Shown here: piece by piece, positions 14,001-28,200 of the stretch | How the letters are laid out: each line of letters begins with the position of its first letter | How positions within the stretch are numbered: the first letter of the stretch is position 1 | From: Balanoglossus misakiensis | Taxonomy: Eukaryota > Hemichordata | NCBI GenBank assembly: GCA_040954595.2 | Contig: CM082598.2 | Location: forward strand, 5,580,001 to 5,644,000 | Direction of reading: 5' to 3' | Length of the DNA stretch: 64,000 nucleotides | Position numbers and translations under genes: made by a program | Notes under the pieces: generated by a model | Seen by the model: only the letters and a program-made list of their open reading frames with translations | What the model was told of the DNA's origin: nothing | The model's database searches: none

Positions 14001-17000
14001 TTCTGCAATTCCCGAAATTCTAAAAATCAAACATTCACAATTCCTCGTATGCCTGAAGTTATATTTCAGTATTTGATGTCTTTTTCATGTAACAAGATCC
14101 CTTCCCCTTGGGTTTTTTTAAAAATTGGAACGACACATAGCAACATTTTTTCTTCAGATTCAACGCCAGTGTGTAATGACACAAGCCATATATCAGTCTT
14201 GAATACATCCTGTCGCTATGGTTACAACGTTCGTGCAAAATCTTGTAACCAAGCCATTTATAGAAAAAGTGATAACGTCGTAACATTTTCCATTTCTGGG
14301 TATATTTACACTTACAAAGGTAATTATTTGCAAGCAAAGTTCACACTTTACCATCTTATTATGCCCGTGATGACATTTTTCCTAATTATTTATGTGCTTT
14401 CAAAGAGAGACAGTAATTGGGATGTTCGCGTGAATTTGTAAAAGTACGGAAAATGTATGGATGTTTATAATCTGTAAGAGTACCAAGTTGAATCCAAAAG
14501 CTGTATTTAACCCTTTCACCCCAGTTCCCTGTACTTTAATAACTAAGTATTTTAAATATGTTAAGTGTCTCTATATTAATTCCTCCACTAAATTCAGAAA
14601 ACTGAGAAACCTATTAGTAAAATTACAGTCTATTACCATTGAGACGGTGCGTCTCATTTAAAGCTTAGTTTGTGACCTTGACAATAGCAATTTGCAATGG
14701 ATGCCTTGATTTTCTCTCAACTCAAGCTGACAGAAGATAGTTGCAGTCAAGGAGTTTATTTTGTTCACACCATGCGAGTCCAGTGTTGAACGTTATCAAT
14801 CGTGGTCACATCAATTTAACAATTCAATTTGATCCTACGTGTGCTGCCTGTTAACAAGCAAAGGATGGCATTACATGTACTTGTAAGTGCGTTGGTGAAA
14901 GTGACATACAACATAACGAATGCCAAGATCAGAAAAGTCAAGGTCAACTTTTAAACCCTATGCCTGTGATCTTTATACGGATATCAATTAGTACCTGTTA
15001 CTAACTCGAGTGATGATAGGAAGTGACGAGAATATATAATTGTTAGTATCAGTATTTAAAACCTTGCTTGAATCTCTCGTCAATAATATATAACCAGGCA
15101 GCTAGAACATTATGCTAGGTGGAAGCGGATAAAGATCTGCAATAATGAATAGAAATGATGAATTGTGAGGGAAGTGTCAAAGATAATGAATATGTGCCTG
15201 TTTCATACAATATTGCCATTTATGATGCAAGCTCACCAGTAACCATTTTCGGATGAACGCACAGAACATAAACTGATAAACAGTGCACGCGTCTTTTTCC
15301 CATAGGATTAAATTGATAAAATTGCTAGAAAACAAACTTCTACTATTGTCATTTTCACGCAATTTTACACATAGCTCAGTCCAGTAAACATAAATTCATT
15401 AGTCAAATTAAATCGTGTGGTCACCGAGCTCTGTTTTGAGATAAACTTTGGTAAATATTTTGCCCATAGACAAACCATTGGTGAAAAGTGCTGAGTCAGC
15501 AGTTTTCTTCTTTTATTGACTAAATTCATGGTTCTGTAGTTCAAAAACCAAGTGTGGTGACCCCTATATTTTATTACGGATTTTCATTGTACATACACAG
15601 GAAAATAAAAAAAATCAATAATTAAAAAATGACAATACTCCCAATTTTGACAAACATATATCCTTGATTACCCATGATTTCGTTTATTATTACTCTATCA
15701 GATGCTAATTGAAAAAAATTAACGAAGGATTATACAAATGCAGGTATTTGCTCACTGATAGTTCTCAAGCACGAAAGAACATTCACCTTATTTTGACATT
15801 CAATTTTATCAAAATGCACATCAATTGGACAGGTAGGTTTTTAAAATGGCGTCGTTATTCTTCCTGCAGCGTAGACGTCAACAAGACAATGCACAGATGT
15901 AATTTATTGTTTTCCCATTTAGGAGATTTACTGATAGAGCCCGGGCCTGGATTTGTGTAGCACAGATGTGGGCTTTGAGATAGTCACTTTTGCATATGAA
16001 TAAATCATCTTAAGCGAAGTTGTTGCAAATAATTGCATATGAAGCTCACACAAGTTATTTCCGATTGGACAGTAAACAATGGGATTCCAAAGGAGTTTTG
16101 CAGTTAAAGGGACAAAGTCCCTCTCTCGCTGCCCTTTTTCCATTATTTATGTTTGAGACAAGACGCTGTTTATATTTATGTACATTTGGATATATAGTGA
16201 ATCGAGGTTTAACCACATGCTACTTCCATCCCGTTTGTAGGATATGAGAGTAAAAATCTCACCAAAATGAATAAACAGTAAACACCGATTATTCAATTTG
16301 GCAAGTTTTTCACTCTTGTATCTGCAAGTGAGATGAAAGTTGTGTGTGGTCGAACGTTGATTCACTATATATCCACATGTACAATAACATGACCAGTGTA
16401 TTGTATCAAAAATAATTTATGGAAAAAGGGCAGCCAGAGAGAGGCTTTGTCCCTTTAACGTCACATTCAGATAGCTACGTTTTTCAATCTCGCGTCTGAA
16501 TTATGCATCATACATGATTAACGACAATTTTAAGTAAGCAAAGAAATCGTTAATATGCCCGTCATAGACAATAAATCATACAGTGCATTCAATGATAACT
16601 TTAATCTATTTTACCATGTCTGCACATTGCAAATTCTCCATCTCATATATGTTTGAGTCGCAGATATCATTTACGTTTACTGATCATATTTTTTTGTAAT
16701 ATTCATACATATTTGTAAGGTGAGATATTACCTAGGAGTAAGGTAATTTTACTGACAGCAATCAGTAACATGTCTAATTTAATCTTCACGTTTGGAGACA
16801 ACATATGAAGATAATAAAAATCCCGACAAATGGAGATTTAACGGAGACGGGAAGCGATGTTTCGGAAGTGAGGTTCTGGAAAAAAAGCAGAGCCAATCAA
16901 GCAACTTGAATTCTATGCAGACACTTGTGAATCTGACACCTATGCTCTCATGACAGAAACATTCAGAGGGAAAGGTTGTCAAGAGCATCACTTCAAGTGT

Positions 17001-17280
17001 TGCTAATGTTATGTATGCGGAGATGTCTTCGTTTGCACGCAAGAACATTGGTACTCTGTGACACGTTGTCTTAGTGTCTGTACAGATACAGATTATCTAC
17101 ACAATTGTTCTCTCTCTCTCCCCTCTCTATCTCTCTCCCTCTCTCGTTCTCTCTCCCTCTCTCCCTCTCTCCCTCTCTCTCTCTCTCTCTCTCGTTCTCT
17201 CTCTCGTCTCTCTCCCCTCTCTATCTCTCTCCCTCTCTCGTTCTCTCTCCCTCTCTCGTTCTCTCTCTCTCTCTCTCTCT

Positions 17281-17316
<36 letters not shown>

Positions 17317-19208
17317 CTCTCTCTCTCTTCTCTCTCCCCTCTCTATCTCTCTCCTCTCTCGTTCTCTCTCCATCTCTCTCTCTCTCCCCCTGTCTCTCTT
17401 TCTCTCTCTCTCCATCTCTGTCTTTCCATATTCCAATATCACACCAAGTATTCCACAAATGAAAGGCATTTCACCAAATTAGCTATATTGTCAGATGATG
17501 ATATCAATCGATCAGATAAGATTGATTAGAAAAGCAGGAAGCCGAGAGCTAATAGGATTCGTCAATCATCATCTGGACATCCAATTTTACTGGCAGTTTA
17601 ATTATACAAGTTAATGCACTTTTGATGTATGGGGGGGGGGGGACTTACAGTGGGAGAGAAAGTACAGAGAGCATGTAATGAGAGAGATCGATACCTGCAC
17701 TAGTATTAAAACTATCAAAATCAAAGCAATTTTACCAGAGACAAATAAATGAGCTGAAATAAAATGTTTGTAAAATCATGCTTAATTAATATGCACATTT
17801 TCTAACAGCTTAATTTTCCTGTTGCGTTTCACACATTTATATATAAATCATTTGAACTAGGAATTGTGTTGATCACTGACGATGATTCTTAAAAGTGTAC
17901 AAGAAAGAATACAAATGCTCACATTTAAATCACGTAGTTCGCAGTGCACGCTCGGAACACTTTGAATCCTTCGATATACGTATGGTCAAAATAGCGTAAC
18001 CACGTGCATGACTAACCATTTGGTGGCGCACATTTTTTGGAACCCACTGAAAATCTGTGATTGGCTAAATTTGAATTTTCCATGGTAACAGTAGTTAAAT
18101 ATGCCTAGGTGACAGTAAGCCTGGGGGCAGGTCTGCCGCTTGTAAATTCCTTCTCATTGAAAATAGATCTGTTGTCCCTCTAGACTAAATGTTTACCACG
18201 AACCACGCCGCTTTCGATTACGTAAAGGACAGTGGTGGCATATTAAAGGAGTATTAGGGGCTGTATGTTTACGTGACCCAATGAGACATTTTTGAGAAAG
18301 CACCACAACGGCCTGGTCCCTGTAGCCACTCAATGTCATACTGTTTCTACTAAAATGTCATAATGAAATGTGATTCTGCACATGCATGTGCGGTTTTGTT
18401 CTGAAGGTCGCCCAAGCAAGTTTGACAACCATTGATTTACACAGACGTATAATCAAAGTAAACACATATCCAATTCATACGATTTTGCCCCTTTCCATAA
18501 GTTACACATGAATTATAAATAAAGATTTGTTTATTTAAAAATAATTTTATCGCTGCATCATGTAAATGGCGTATTCAAAGCAACCATGCTCATGATTCAA
18601 AATTAATCTACAATATATTTGATAAATTAACCCAGCATTAGCTAAAACAGAAAACAAGGATGTTAAGTATTAAACTTGTTTTTTCTCAATTTGATGCAAA
18701 ATGCTCAATAACAAATCCTATCAAACCTGTCAACATTCTAAAGACTGTCACCATATGTGTACATATGCCAGCATGCGAATTCCATGTGACATGACGATTT
18801 AGCTAAATCCATCATTTATGCTGTCAGTGTTAGTAGCTTAGATATATTCTATTTCCTTTCAGATTATGGTAAGATATTTATTTTTATTAAATACATTGTT
18901 AGGAATAATATCATATGATGGCTCAATTTAAAAACATTTTAAAGGGAAGTTCAGTCTTGCAGATTTTACATATGTGCGAGCTTTGGGATTGGTTATACCG
19001 GAAAAACCATCTACGCCATGTACCGGTATGACTTAGACGGACAAAAATATTTGTGGAAGTTGTGTTATTGGGTTTCGTCAACTTACTGCAATTTAAATAA
19101 TGGGAAAAATACAGAAAAAGACAGACAGAGAGTCAGAAATGAATAAATGATAAGATGAATCAGTCTGCCAGTCAGTCAGTAAGTTACTAAGACAGGCTGG
19201 CTGGCTGG

Positions 19209-19239
<31 letters not shown>

Positions 19240-22200
19240 GTAGGCAGGTAGGCAGGCAGACAGACAGATATAAGAACAAATGGACAAATAGTGCAGTTTG
19301 TCTTGCTCACCACCTAGAACACACCCGTAGGCAAAACTCATTATCATGGTGTACATGCAGCATTGAAAAGCTTTATGGTGGAAAAACATTGTCCCTGCAG
19401 CCCGGGCCCCGTAGTCAGGTAGCTTATCTAAAGCTCACTTCAGCGATCGTGACGTATTTGCATGTACGGTAATGTGTGATCGGGTAAAGGAATGAGTAAT
19501 GTTCAGTAGCTACTCGGGTCACGTGTGCACAAAACTGTAACAACGTACCTCGTTATTGAACCATCGTTCTTGAAGATTAGAATGGCCTATTAGTTTTTTT
19601 TTTATATTGACGCAAATTGGTCCAGCATATGTTCAGAGTTCGAATCAAACGGAATAAGGAATTACTGGCGCATGCATTTTTCTGGCAACGGAGCACTGGA
19701 TTTAGGTTATCTGTTTTGTGTAAAAGCATATGTGACAGGCCTTACTCAGGATACTATCAGCTGTTGCTTAAAACAAATCGCTATCATACAAGATTAGAAT
19801 TCAAAATTGGCAGTTAAACCGTTTCAACTGCACAGTCTCATCGCCATTCAAACTATTAACACAAGAGATCTAACCTCAACACGCTTCATTGAATACAGAT
19901 GGACCCACTAATTAGCCTACTGTCAGAAGTAGTACTAGTTCCTGCTTTATTGCTATATATACCACTACACTCGTGCAGTTGGAGGACACTTTCATTATTA
20001 GCACCTCTGAATTCGAGTTCAAGTGACCCAGATATCCAGATCTCCACCCTTTGAATCGACCTATATCACCACTCCAAGCCCACAGCTGTCTTTATGCCTG
20101 AAATCACATCCTCCAACACATTTGTATTCATGATAGTGAATTTGTATTTCTTTTTTTTCGAAACTCATTCAAAAAGGGACTTTTTTTCATTACATGTTTT
20201 AGCTTGGTTAAAAGGAAGCGGTCGTTGCTTCTGTTTGTTGTAAACATTAGAATTCATCCACAAATCCCTGAAATTAGATAATTTTTAGAATGAACGAAGC
20301 AGCCAACCGTAGCGTAGACTGGGCATGACCGAAACTGAAGATCCTAGTAGGTCGTGGCGACTGCACTGAGGTTTGCACTGGTATGGGAGGACATATTCTC
20401 ATCAAAGGGGGGGGGGGGGCACCCAAGTGGCGTGATGACCCCTTCCCTTTAATGCCAGACTTTGTGAGGCAACCACTCAGCAACTGGGATATTGTAATCA
20501 ACATGTATATTACTTGTGATAATGACTGAACAGACACCTTGATAAACTTGCAAATCTTGAGATTTTCTTAACAATATCAAAACGGCAAAGCCAAATTATC
20601 CAAACCGAGCCCAGTCGCGGAGTACAAAACATAAACCAAGCTTAAACTTCATGACAAACTATACTGTATCTATTTATGAAGAGTTATCATTACTTTATAT
20701 GGCTACAAAAAGATGTTTGAAGTGAAAAGGGGAAATTAAAGGTCTGTGAACTGTCGTAAAAACAGCCATGAGTATTACACTTTGTGACGTTTATTGAAAA
20801 GGCAACTATTTCTCGGAACCTATGTATTCTTTTAATGTGTTTTTTGAAAAAAAAAATCGCTGCGGCATGTTTTCGAACCTTAGCCTAAAGGTTCCTTTAG
20901 CACTCATGTAAATGTTTCAAATGTATTTACATGAAATGTGGTATTCTCATGAAATAAAAACATTAAAGGGATAAAGTCTCTCTCTCGCTGCCATTTTTCC
21001 ATTAATTATGTTTGATACAAGACACCGTTTCTGTTAATGTACATGTGGATATATACTGAATCAACGTTTATCCACACATAACTTCCATCCCACTTGTAGA
21101 CACTAGAGTGAAAAAACTCGCCAAAATGAATAATCGATTTTTAATCTCATATCCCACAAACAGGATGGAAGTTGTGTGTGGTCGAACGTTGATTCAAAGA
21201 ATGTCGAATTGAGCATCGTCACATTGCCCTTGCGGATTGCAACACTCCATTTCAGCTAACAAGAATCCAATGCAGGTTGTAAGGCAAAATCGTCAAATTC
21301 CTCTGTAATACGTATATCTACTGGAAGAAATCAAAGACACTACAGCTAATTCAATCGATCGTCAAGTGATCCCTTAAGTTACGTTACCATAGTGACCGCA
21401 TCAGACGATGTACATCACGTTTGAACAGAACGCAATTAGTGATTTGAAAATTGACATTTAAACAGTCTGTAGTTAATCAAGCATAGAACTCGTCCAGATA
21501 TATATTTGATCGTAACAGTAGCACGTATTTCTTTTTTCCTTGAAAACCATTTTGCAAACGATTACCCATCGGCTTCAATCTCTACTAGTCTGCCAATAAC
21601 AGACTGCATGTTCGTTTCGGGTCATTCTATTGTTTGTGAATGTTACGGGTCATTACTTAAATTATCTTTGTTGGAAACTGCATAATAATAATAAAATAGT
21701 TCTTCTCAGCGCAATATGCAAAAACTCTGCCTCTCTGTGCTTTACATAAACATTAAAAAAGAAAGTCTAGTGTAAAATCACAAACGGTTAAAAATCGATA
21801 AAAAGAAAAGTTTTAAGTTATTAGTTTTAAAAGATCCAATAAGAGTAGCGGACTGAATATTAAAAGGAACAGAGTTCCATAATTTTGAACCTGCATTAGA
21901 GAAAGTCTCTTCACCATAAGTGGAAGTTGCAGAACGTGGAACAGTCAGTGTTCTATTGTGGTTGGAACGCAAACTACGTGACGTATTTTTCAAAGACAAA
22001 AGATCAGAGATGTACGATGGACATGAATTGTTTATGGCCTTATACACAGTTAGTAGAATTTTGTAGTCTAAGCTTCACAGGCAACCAATGCATGCATGCA
22101 TGTACATGCACATGGAGGGTGTCTAGTGGTACAGTATATGCATTAGTCATGTTACAACCAGTCATACAGAGCTTTGAGAAAAATGACCAATTGTATGTTT

Positions 22201-25200
22201 ATCGCCTTGTACGTTGTCTGGTTGATATATATGCAGTGAAAAGTTTCCAATGGTTCTTTGTATAATGCATGAAGAATATTTGACCATGGTTGTGTTTCTT
22301 TCGCTGGCAAGGTGAGGGAATGGTCAGTTTCCTAGGGGGTTCAGTCAAAAACAGAGTTACTCTCTAATGAGAGTTATTATCTCATAAACAATACATTGCT
22401 TTTACCAAACTATTGTTACAGTAGTAAATCTAAAAATGTAAGACTTTATTTTAAGTATCCGTACATTATCATTACCCCTATGAAGAAATCAAATATACTG
22501 GTGTATGATATTCACAAATACAAGCCTGGGGGTTTAGGCCAGAAAGGCTTAATTTATGTGACATATGCAAACTGGACCAAACGATGCAATTCTGAGGCTG
22601 TCATTGTATGGAATTTTAACTCTCCAGCTCGCTCACAATAAAAACACTGACCCCAAATTGGGCATTGCTAAAAATTGGGTGACCTCCTTTGAGCGTTTAA
22701 AGTGCCTAGCTCGTCTCACACGCATGTTCCAACTGTAGCCGCTGGTTACAGACGTTTAGTGAACAGTCAATCCCATAAGGCAGTGCTCTGTCCTAACAAC
22801 AGAGAAGATGGCGGCGACCTTAATCTGTGTCGGAGATTGGGAAAAGACACCAGCTTGGGTGAAAAGGAGGGACACAACCAGAATCTACTTATACGGTGCG
22901 CATGAAATATGGAAGGAAGCGAAGGCAGTCCACTATTTGAATGCATCGAACGGAAAATTTGCTAGGAAGTTACGCGCATGCGCGTGAGACGAGCCTCGCG
23001 CTTAAAAAAGGTGACCTCCTTTGAGCATTTAAAAATCAGGATGACCTCTTTCTAATTCACGGCTTCCCAGGCAATTAAATCGTTACCTTTCATAACCTTT
23101 CGAAACATAGTGTAGTATAGTGTAGTGTAAGTTTGTAAGTTTCAAGACGCCTCCTATAGAAGTGAGTTGAATGGCTATGTTATTGGCATCTGACAAAGAT
23201 CCAAACTGAATGCAGATAGGATTTCTTTAATTTCAGATGCAAATTGAATATCAATGCTTGATAAGCGTGAAATCAATGGTCTGATAATTAATGCTTGTTG
23301 TCATAACAATAAATCAACCCTGTCAAGTTGCTATGGCTTGTCATACAGAGCAGTAACAGTGGAGATAAAAATAGGATTCAAAGAGCTTCTAATTTGCATA
23401 AGGCATTCCTTGTGACTTGATATACCGGTATATCATAGACATTTTCGGCATTATACATTTCCCAAGATTTATGCATAGTCCATTGTGTACATTCATTTTG
23501 AGAATAAAGAAGGAACATCTTTGTTCATTGCCATATTCCCAAGAATTGATCGCAGAATTATTCCATAGCGTGCACATTAAGTTGTCAAATAGGCCAGCCA
23601 TCACTACCGACAGGCGCCAAACTCCTCGACGACCTGCATGCGCTTGATGTATTCTGTCACAGCTTAGTAACCTTGCCCTAGTTACGCGTAGGACAAATGT
23701 TGTGGGATTTTTGAACCTTTTATGAAGGCCTTTTTGTGTTAATATCCCTGCTGGGTAGCAATTGATAATGCTTATAGGTAATGGTTTAATTCTTGTCTTC
23801 AAATGCGCACTCAACAATCGTGCTACTTGCTGTGTCTTAAATATGGAGCCTTGAATTTTCTTTTCATTTTAAAAAAGAATATTGTAATTTTAGTGAAACG
23901 TTTTACATTACGAATACAATACATGTATGGCGGTGTTAAATGTATTTTCAAATGGAAAAACATGCATGTCATAATTATTATGACAAGAGGTGTTTCACAA
24001 TTAGAGTAAATTTTCTTTAACCTTTGACCATTGGCATGTACATGAAAACAGATACATGCTAAAGCCTCTAGAGCTGCCACTTTTTGCATAATTTCATGAC
24101 TTTATTTTCCAACTTAAATTGGTCCATCTAAATAAGCTTGCTGATAGGTATACATGAACACCTTATCGATGCCCGATTGTGGGCTGTATGTTGCAATTTG
24201 AACACGCTATGTATTAAAACAGTGCCGCACCCATTTAATCAGCCTCCATACAAACAGTACGCAGCTATCGTGGTATGTGTCGCCAAGAGATGACAAACTG
24301 ATGGCAAATGCAAGTAATATGGCTTAATGGTGAGGATTTTATAGGATAGGGAATATATTTGAAGTGTGGAAAAAATATGTGAAATTTGGCATCTACAGGG
24401 GCTTTAAGAAATGAACAATTTCTGGCACGCTCATAGTCTCTTTACGAAATTCTCAACATGTTTGGCATCATGTAGTTCTCAACAACAGTATTACATGAAA
24501 CATATACTCAATACAATTCATTTTACATTCACTCAAACGGGTTGAGTCGGTGAACCGAAAATGGTCAATTATATTTTTCAATGGACTATGTATTGTCAGT
24601 AATGATAGACAGACACTAAACACTCTCGGCTCTCCTGATGATGAACGAGTTGTTTACATCCGTTCAAGTGAACTTTGTGACCCACGTGACATAAGATTCT
24701 CCGTGTTTTGATTTATTGATAGTTTAGAAACCTGATTGTTCAACATTTCCTATCATCAGTAGGACAAAGTATAAATACTAACTATTAAATGTTGGAAATA
24801 TTAAAGGGACAAAGTCTCTCTCTAGCTGCCCTTTTTCCATTAATTATGTTTGATACAAGACACTGTTTATGTTATTCTAAATAGTGAATCAACATTCAAC
24901 CACACACAACTTCCATCCCCTTTGTAGGATATGAGTAAAAATCTCGCCAAAATGAATAAATGGTAAACACCGATTATTCATTTTGGCGTGTTTTTCACTC
25001 TCGTGTCGACAAGTGGGATGGATGTTGTGTGTGGTGAAATGTTGATTCACTATATATCCACATGTAGAATAACATAAATGATGCATTGCATCAAACATAA
25101 TAGAAAAGGGGCAGCGAGTGAGAGAGACTTTCCCTTTAGATGACGTGGACCATAGAGATTTAAATGAGACGCCTATCTTGTCGAGTAGGAGTTTACTTGA

Positions 25201-28200
25201 CCTTGAGAAATCAATAAATGGCTTTGATAAATTGAGTTATTTTTTGTTGAATATTTGTACATGCAACAGCTAAGAAATACAATATTCGCTGCCTCATGGT
25301 AAAGAGAACAGTAAAGGGAAACACATCTTACACCGTCTTTTACAAGGTGAAAACCTTATCAAGGTTATGTTTAATCCTTACAAAACACATTCTATGGGCA
25401 TCTATAGAATTCTATTGCCTTTTGGATTTCTATAGAAGTTTATAGAGTTTATATAGACATCTATAGAATGCCATAGAACTGTATAAAATATTTTTGTAAG
25501 GGAAATAATACAATAATTTACCGAACTTTGAATAAACATGACACGATTGTCATTTGTATTCACTTACTTAAGTCCAACAAATACTGTCAATATGACTGTT
25601 GGAAAATATCAAAAATCCAGCACGTCAGATATTTGCACTTTTTCAACAATAGAAACCGTTATACTGTTTTGAAAGGGGATATGTTGCCTCTTATGGAACC
25701 TTATCATACTATCAGAGTTTCGGCACTTTGACTTTTATCTGGTGTTGGTCAGACAGACTCTGATGACGCATCTGATTTCGCCGCATTCTGTTAATTGCTC
25801 ATTGGGGAACAGCAGCTGCCATTTTATGACACATCAAGTCCTGTCCATCTGATAAAATGTCCAATAAATCATCAGCGATAAAATTATCTGTGAAATAAAC
25901 CATGACAACAGTTGCGTAAAAGTGATTTCCGTGTAAAAATAGTCGGCTTCAAGATGGCCTCTGGTCTGTACTATCACCCGTTCATTCTCTCGTGGTTTCT
26001 ATGTGCAATTACAAATTTCTCATCAACAGGTCTAGACAGTTATCAGAACCTTAAGAGGTGTTATTGTAAGAAGCCTTGGATTAGGTCAGCAAATTTCATC
26101 CACACTATCTATAGGAGGTAGATGATGAAGTTAATTATGCATATCAATATTGCAAAGGTTAACAAAAGAGCTCAGGGATTTAAATATCTCACATTACATC
26201 AATAATTCTACCCAGTGCATTCGCGTTTAGTGAATGAAAAGCGGTCTGCAGGTATACTTATTTATAGTGGTTACTGTAAAACGTTATTTTCGCGAGCAAT
26301 ACATTTTTGCGAAATATGCGAGAGCCAAATGGCGTGAAAATAAAAAGTCGCGTAATTTTTTTGAAGATAACGATGCAGTGAATGAAATAAGAGAACGTGA
26401 AAATTAATACTCGCGAAACAGTGGCCTCTCTCGATATCGCGGAAATTTCAACTCGCGAAAATAAAGTGTTTTACAGTATTTGACGTTCAGATGCGTGCCT
26501 GTGTATATAGACGCTGGGCTTTGTTGTCACACCATCCTTTCTGTTATGCCATTGAAGGGAAATCATCATTTCGCCCGTTCCAATTCTTCGCACGAGCTAT
26601 TTATGAGACTGAGCGCACATACAAATTAATTGGATGACTCCCTTGGGATCCAGCATGGCCAAAAGCTAAATAATCCTAACTGCTTTTGCACCGTGAATGA
26701 TCTTGCTGTGTTCACAAGAAATGAAGGAGCTATCTAGGGCATTGCAGATAACCATCTTAAAAAAGAAACAGGAGTTTTGCAGTACTATTTTTACACAGAT
26801 TTAAGATTATTGAACTGCCTTACATGATATTCAATTTAGGAAGTTCATGTTTTTGTCTTTTTGAACATGTTTTTTTGTATTGTATTTTTTAAAACATCCT
26901 TCCACCCATTGTGTTTTTCTTGTGGTGATTTGGTAAAACGAGTTAAGCCGTCACTCATTTTTGTGTAAAAGATTTCCTTTAGATTCTTCCGTCTGATCGT
27001 TTGTCACACAAAGTATCTCACGTTGATGCTGATACTATCAAGAACATACAAATGCAATATCTGAAAATCGTGAGGGCGCTATCCTTCCTTTTCTGAGCAG
27101 AGAAACCAAAGTGCAAAGCAAGGAATCAGCAGATTAACCAGATATTGGACTTAAAGAGACAATGTCTCTCTCTCGCTGCCCCTTTTCCATATTACGCAAA
27201 ATTTGGTGACCTCATGTGACCTTTGACCTACTTTCACATATCTCGGCATTCACAGCAGGTACAGCCTGGGCATTTAAAGGGATGGAACACTGAATTGAGT
27301 CTTACTCTTTACATCATTAATTATGCACATACCTAATTCCAGACTAACCAATAGTGCTACAGGAGTGGTTTCTGTTTGACATGGACCAGTATAGGGTCAA
27401 AAATTATTGCCTCTTTGGTGACCTCTTTGACCTTCTTTCCCATATCTTAGCATCCACAGCAGATAAAGCATTGACACTTGATGCAATGGATTTGTCATGA
27501 TTATCTCTATTTGCTTGGGCCCATTCAATGCTGCTTGCAGCTTTAATTTCTAAGTATATTTCTTTCGTAAAAGGTCATGGAAAGTTCACAATTTATGGGA
27601 CTAACATATTCCCGCTGTCCCCTCACAAACGCCAGGCAATACCTTAGGTTTGACTTTTCAATTATTTCTTTGTGTAATGATATTGTACAGGATTATCTGT
27701 CTAAAGTCAATCAATCAATCAGTAAGAAAGTCAATCAATCAATCAATCTTCTTATTCTTCTTGTTACTGTAGGTGTAAGTTGTGGAGACAGTGCGAGCTT
27801 TGAAGAGAAGTTACAAAACGATCTGTTCAAAAACTATAAGCGTTTTGTCCATCCATCGAAAAATATATCCACTCCATTAATAGTAACTTTCGGTGTGTCG
27901 CTTACTCATTTATTAGATGTGGTAAGTAAATGAACATCATGCATACAATTTCATAGATGATTTTCTGCTCTTTGCGAGATCTCGTGAGACTTGGTCAATT
28001 ACCGTAGCAACTGGTTGGTAGCCAAGTAATACAATCAGGGTTTGTATGAAATTAGAATAGGTGCAGAGTTTGAAATAAACTGTAATTTATGTGCCATGTA
28101 CGTGTTGTTTGTTCAATGTCGCGAGAATGCCCCCATATAATTCGCAGTAACTCGCAGGGTCTCGTGGAGTTCGGAAAAATGGTCTATTGATGGGGGTTGA

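Noticed and set aside
17058-17529. Ser/Leu-rich and Arg/Glu-rich frames of up to 151 codons
   Set aside because: All derive from the CT-rich low-complexity tract, with open frames in several registers at once.
23389-23817. 142-codon minus-strand frame
   Set aside because: No recognisable domain or transposase or RT motif. It probably reads through unrelated sequence.
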